Source of the DNA: Euwallacea fornicatus
Taxonomy: Eukaryota > Arthropoda > Insecta > Coleoptera > Curculionidae
Length of the DNA stretch: 64,000 bases
Assembly: GCF_040115645.1 (NCBI RefSeq)
Contig: NC_089541.1
Location: forward strand, 5,952,001 to 6,016,000
Direction of reading: 5' to 3'
Made by a program: the position numbers and the translations under genes. The notes below the pieces were generated by a model, which was given only the letters and a program-made list of their open reading frames with translations, ran no database searches and was not told where the DNA came from. Numbering within the stretch: the stretch's first letter is position 1; each line of letters begins with the position of its first letter. Below are positions 61,246 to 64,000 of this stretch, piece by piece.

Positions 61246-63394
61246 GTAAGGTCGGGTACGTCTGGACTCTCCTTCTAGACCATGGAAGCCAGCATGAATT
61301 GAACACATGTTCAAAACCGATATTTGATTAAAGTCTGGGAACATTTTGAGAAACAGTTCACAGAGCAGATGGCAGTAGTTTCCACTTTCTTGTACTTGTA
61401 CTTGTACTTGTACCACTCCAGCACATGTCAAAGTTTATCTGAAATTCTAAAGAGATCATGTTTCCTTCTTGATCACAACAATCGAGCTGATCCCGACCTT
61501 GGCATCGTCGAATCCATAAAGATGCGACTGCAACGGGATATTTATACGTTTCGTCTGCCCCAAAGACAACGATGGTAACAAAAAGTGGACGCATTTTCGG
61601 CGACCGCAAAAGAAAGGGAGATTGAATCGAAGGCACTATGAAATATGCATGGTACGCGTTTGGAAATTGCTTTACGGCCTAACGGTACCGTTTTTCCAAA
61701 TTCTTGTGCTCCAAAACAATAGACTTTGGCTCATAGACTTGACGCGACCTAATTGATATTCCCCGGCTATAATGACTGGAATGGAAAAAGTTAAATATGC
61801 TGCATTAGTTAGACTCTCCAGGTTCCAATTAGACTACTTATCAGAGCCCAGTAATTAAAGTGGCGTTTTTGCCAGGTCCAGTTTTTAGTAGTTCTTATAT
61901 TACTCTCGCCCCATATGGACATGAGCTCGCTTTTTAGACGCTCGTAGACAAAGCAAAGACGATCTTCCTTAGCGACAATTAACAGGTTTGCAAATTATCC
62001 GCCCATATCGCTGACCATATCGGATTCCTTGACAAGATCGGAAAAATGATAGGGAAGGTATAGCCATCGCTGGGTTTGACCGCAATTCTAAGGTGTCTCG
62101 GGTTCAAAAGTACGGATCAAATGCGGACAGGTTACATGCGACGTTGTGGGTACGTTAACTAATTCAAAAAAACCAGTTCAAAAGCTGATGAAGAACACTC
62201 TCCCTGGCATCCGGCCTTATAACTAATATAGCGACAACGTTCAATAATTGCGAACATTTGACAAAGTGACGTAAATGGCAACCGTATGGATGTCCTGGCT
62301 GTAAAAGGAACATTTAATGAATTTGATCCTAAATGAGGTAAAAAGAAGTCGAGTAAATCTCGCTGCGAATGCAGCAGACTCGTCTTGATTATTACACCTT
62401 TAATTAACCAAGATTTTTACTCCGGTAATCAGGTATAATGCGAAAGAAATAACAAATAATTAGAAACGCAATTAGCGCAATGTCAACTTGAGGAGAGACC
62501 GGGTGTGTAGTTGATATTGATTGTTTATGGCCCATACAGAGACGTATTCGGTTTGTTGCATTGCTGACCGGCCTTATTTCGTACAAAAATAATTGAAAAT
62601 TGTGTGTATTTCAGAAAATATTTCATGTCGGTAATGAATGTTCCGTTCTGAGAATTTTCCCCATATTTTTACTACATGGGTGCTAAGAAACAAAGGCTTG
62701 CTGGTTCTGTAATTAATTTCAAGAGGGAAAAAGACGAACAGACAAACATTTAATTAACAAGTACATTGAAATTATATGTACATTTGTTCTCTTTATCAAA
62801 ATGATTTAGTGCGGTCCAAATTGACTCTCAACGCATGGGGACGGGCTACTGTAAGACATATAGAGTCTATAACATGGCGAACGTTTGTTTTTATTTTTCA
62901 AAGTTGCTTTAGGTTTTACTATTTTCCAAAAAAAAAGAGAAAGAAGTGAAATTACCTTGTAAACTTCGTTATGTAATGGCTAAATCAAGCTGAAAGTGAT
63001 TTTGAAGGTAAACCGTATTAAGGCACATTTTTACGTACAACACGCCGAGATATCAAAAATAATTTTATCGTCGTTTATTCGCCAGTTCTGTGAGGTAACT
63101 TTGCAAGTTCTTACGCACGTCATCTCGAATTTTTTCACCTTAGAAAAACGCTTAATAAGCCTTTCTAATCATGGGCTTGTTGGCGCGATTTCCTTATTGT
63201 CAAAGAGCGAGATAAATCTTTCTGAATTTCGACGTCCCAAGCTTTGGACGGTTTTGCCTTCAATTATTCAAAATACAAAATGATTACTACCATACATATG
63301 TTAAAGTTGATTTTCGGGTAAAATGTAAGATAGAGGACATGATCAAACAGCAGCCACGATTTACACGCTGTGCAGAAAACACCTAACACAGCAT
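61246..63394. other. Non-coding DNA with a short microsatellite
   Basis: Four tandem CTTGTA units lie at 61389-61412. No gene is supported. ORFs on both strands near 61.3-61.6 kb overlap the repeat and show no domain. Confidence 0.5.
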
Positions 63395-64000
63395 ACATAG
63401 TGGACCGAAAGTTCTGTATAAATTCATTAAAAATTTGAAAGAAATATATTTCATGAAAATGCTGGAACATATAAAATATTGTTTTACATTTTTTAAAGTA
63501 ACAAACGTGTATGTAGGGTTACCCATATAGTAGATAAACGTACTTTTTCATTTTTTTCTTATAGAACCCCGTGGATATATATTATGATGTTATTGAATTC
63601 TTTGAGAAATTTTGAACATGTCCATGTCTAGATTCTACAGTTATTGAAATATATGCATAATATGAAAATTAAAGTGGCCTGTTAAATCTAGCAGGCAATC
63701 GCCTGACCTCACCCCTATGAATTTTTTTATAGAGTTATCTGAAACATTGGGCGTATTTAAAAGAGCCTAACAATGTAAAATACTGAAAATATAAAATTAC
63801 TTAAACTCCACATAAGAAACAGCTTACACACATATTCCATTTTGTTATAACTTTTTTCCCACACTGTATAATTCGAAAAAATGTAAAAAGGCGCCCCTAT
63901 TAGTTTCAAATATATCTCTTCAAATTTTATCAACCCACTGTAAACTAGTTTACAGAAATTGTCTAATGCCACTTCACAAAGGCCACCCTGTATACGGGGT
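63395..64000 (+). mobile_element. Relative of the 18.5-kb element, cut by the window end
   Basis: The left part (63395-63470) matches the left arm at 18481-18553, including AAATTCATTAAAAATTTGAA and AAAATGCTGGAAC. The following sequence stays collinear with 18.55-18.85 kb: a TACCCATATAGTAGATAAA string, ATTCTACAGTTATTGAAA, and the transposase box SRQSPDLTPMNFF near 63.69 kb. The third catalytic Asp has become Asn (PMNFF for PxDFF). Beyond about 63.79 kb it diverges from the 18.5-kb unit and lacks that unit's right arm. The window closes with CCACCCTGTATACGGGG, which may be the right terminus. Confidence 0.65.

Overview
This window is nuclear DNA from an animal, most likely an insect. It is AT-rich and gene-poor. 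Its one recognisable host gene has short, GT-AG spliced exons, including a 58-base intron. The rest holds decayed DNA transposons of the Tc1/mariner superfamily of types common in insects. Which insect order it comes from cannot be decided from the sequence; a beetle is only a guess. I saw no bacterial operons, tRNA or rRNA genes, CRISPR arrays, or clear LINE or LTR elements.

Host gene (plus strand, about 23.36-30.43 kb): four exons of a PR/SET-domain C2H2 zinc-finger protein of the PRDM class. Their splice phases (1, 1, 0, 1) join without any frame conflict. In order they encode the C-terminal half of the PR domain, a PLDLS motif of the kind that binds the corepressor CtBP, and five C2H2 fingers. 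The first coding exons and whatever follows finger 5 were not found, so the gene extends beyond what I can see. Introns are 364, 58 and 5,780 bases. The last one holds an unexplained 101-codon ORF and a dead transposase.

Mobile DNA: (a) Tc1-type remnants with an Asp/Glu third catalytic residue at 1.1, 21.6, 39.2 and 58.8 kb; (b) mariner DD34D elements at 36.3, 44.6 and 60.2 kb; (c) remnants of an insect family with DD41D-like spacing at 29.6 and 53.3 kb, possibly with related pieces at 6.5, 18.5 and 63.4 kb; (d) foldback elements without an obvious transposase, above all a nearly fully palindromic 1.19-kb element at 15.6-16.8 kb and a 346-bp one at 55.6 kb; (e) a small MITE at 51.1 kb. Every transposase carries stops, frameshifts or lost catalytic residues. 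None looks active.

The remaining sequence is AT-rich intergenic or intronic DNA in which I see no supportable gene. Two small GC-richer islands with inverted repeats (17.4 and 32.46 kb) are possible regulatory DNA. I found no convincing new biological system. The most unusual structures are the large palindrome, the pair of related elements at 18.5 and 63.4 kb, and two mariner copies that share a mutated catalytic residue.
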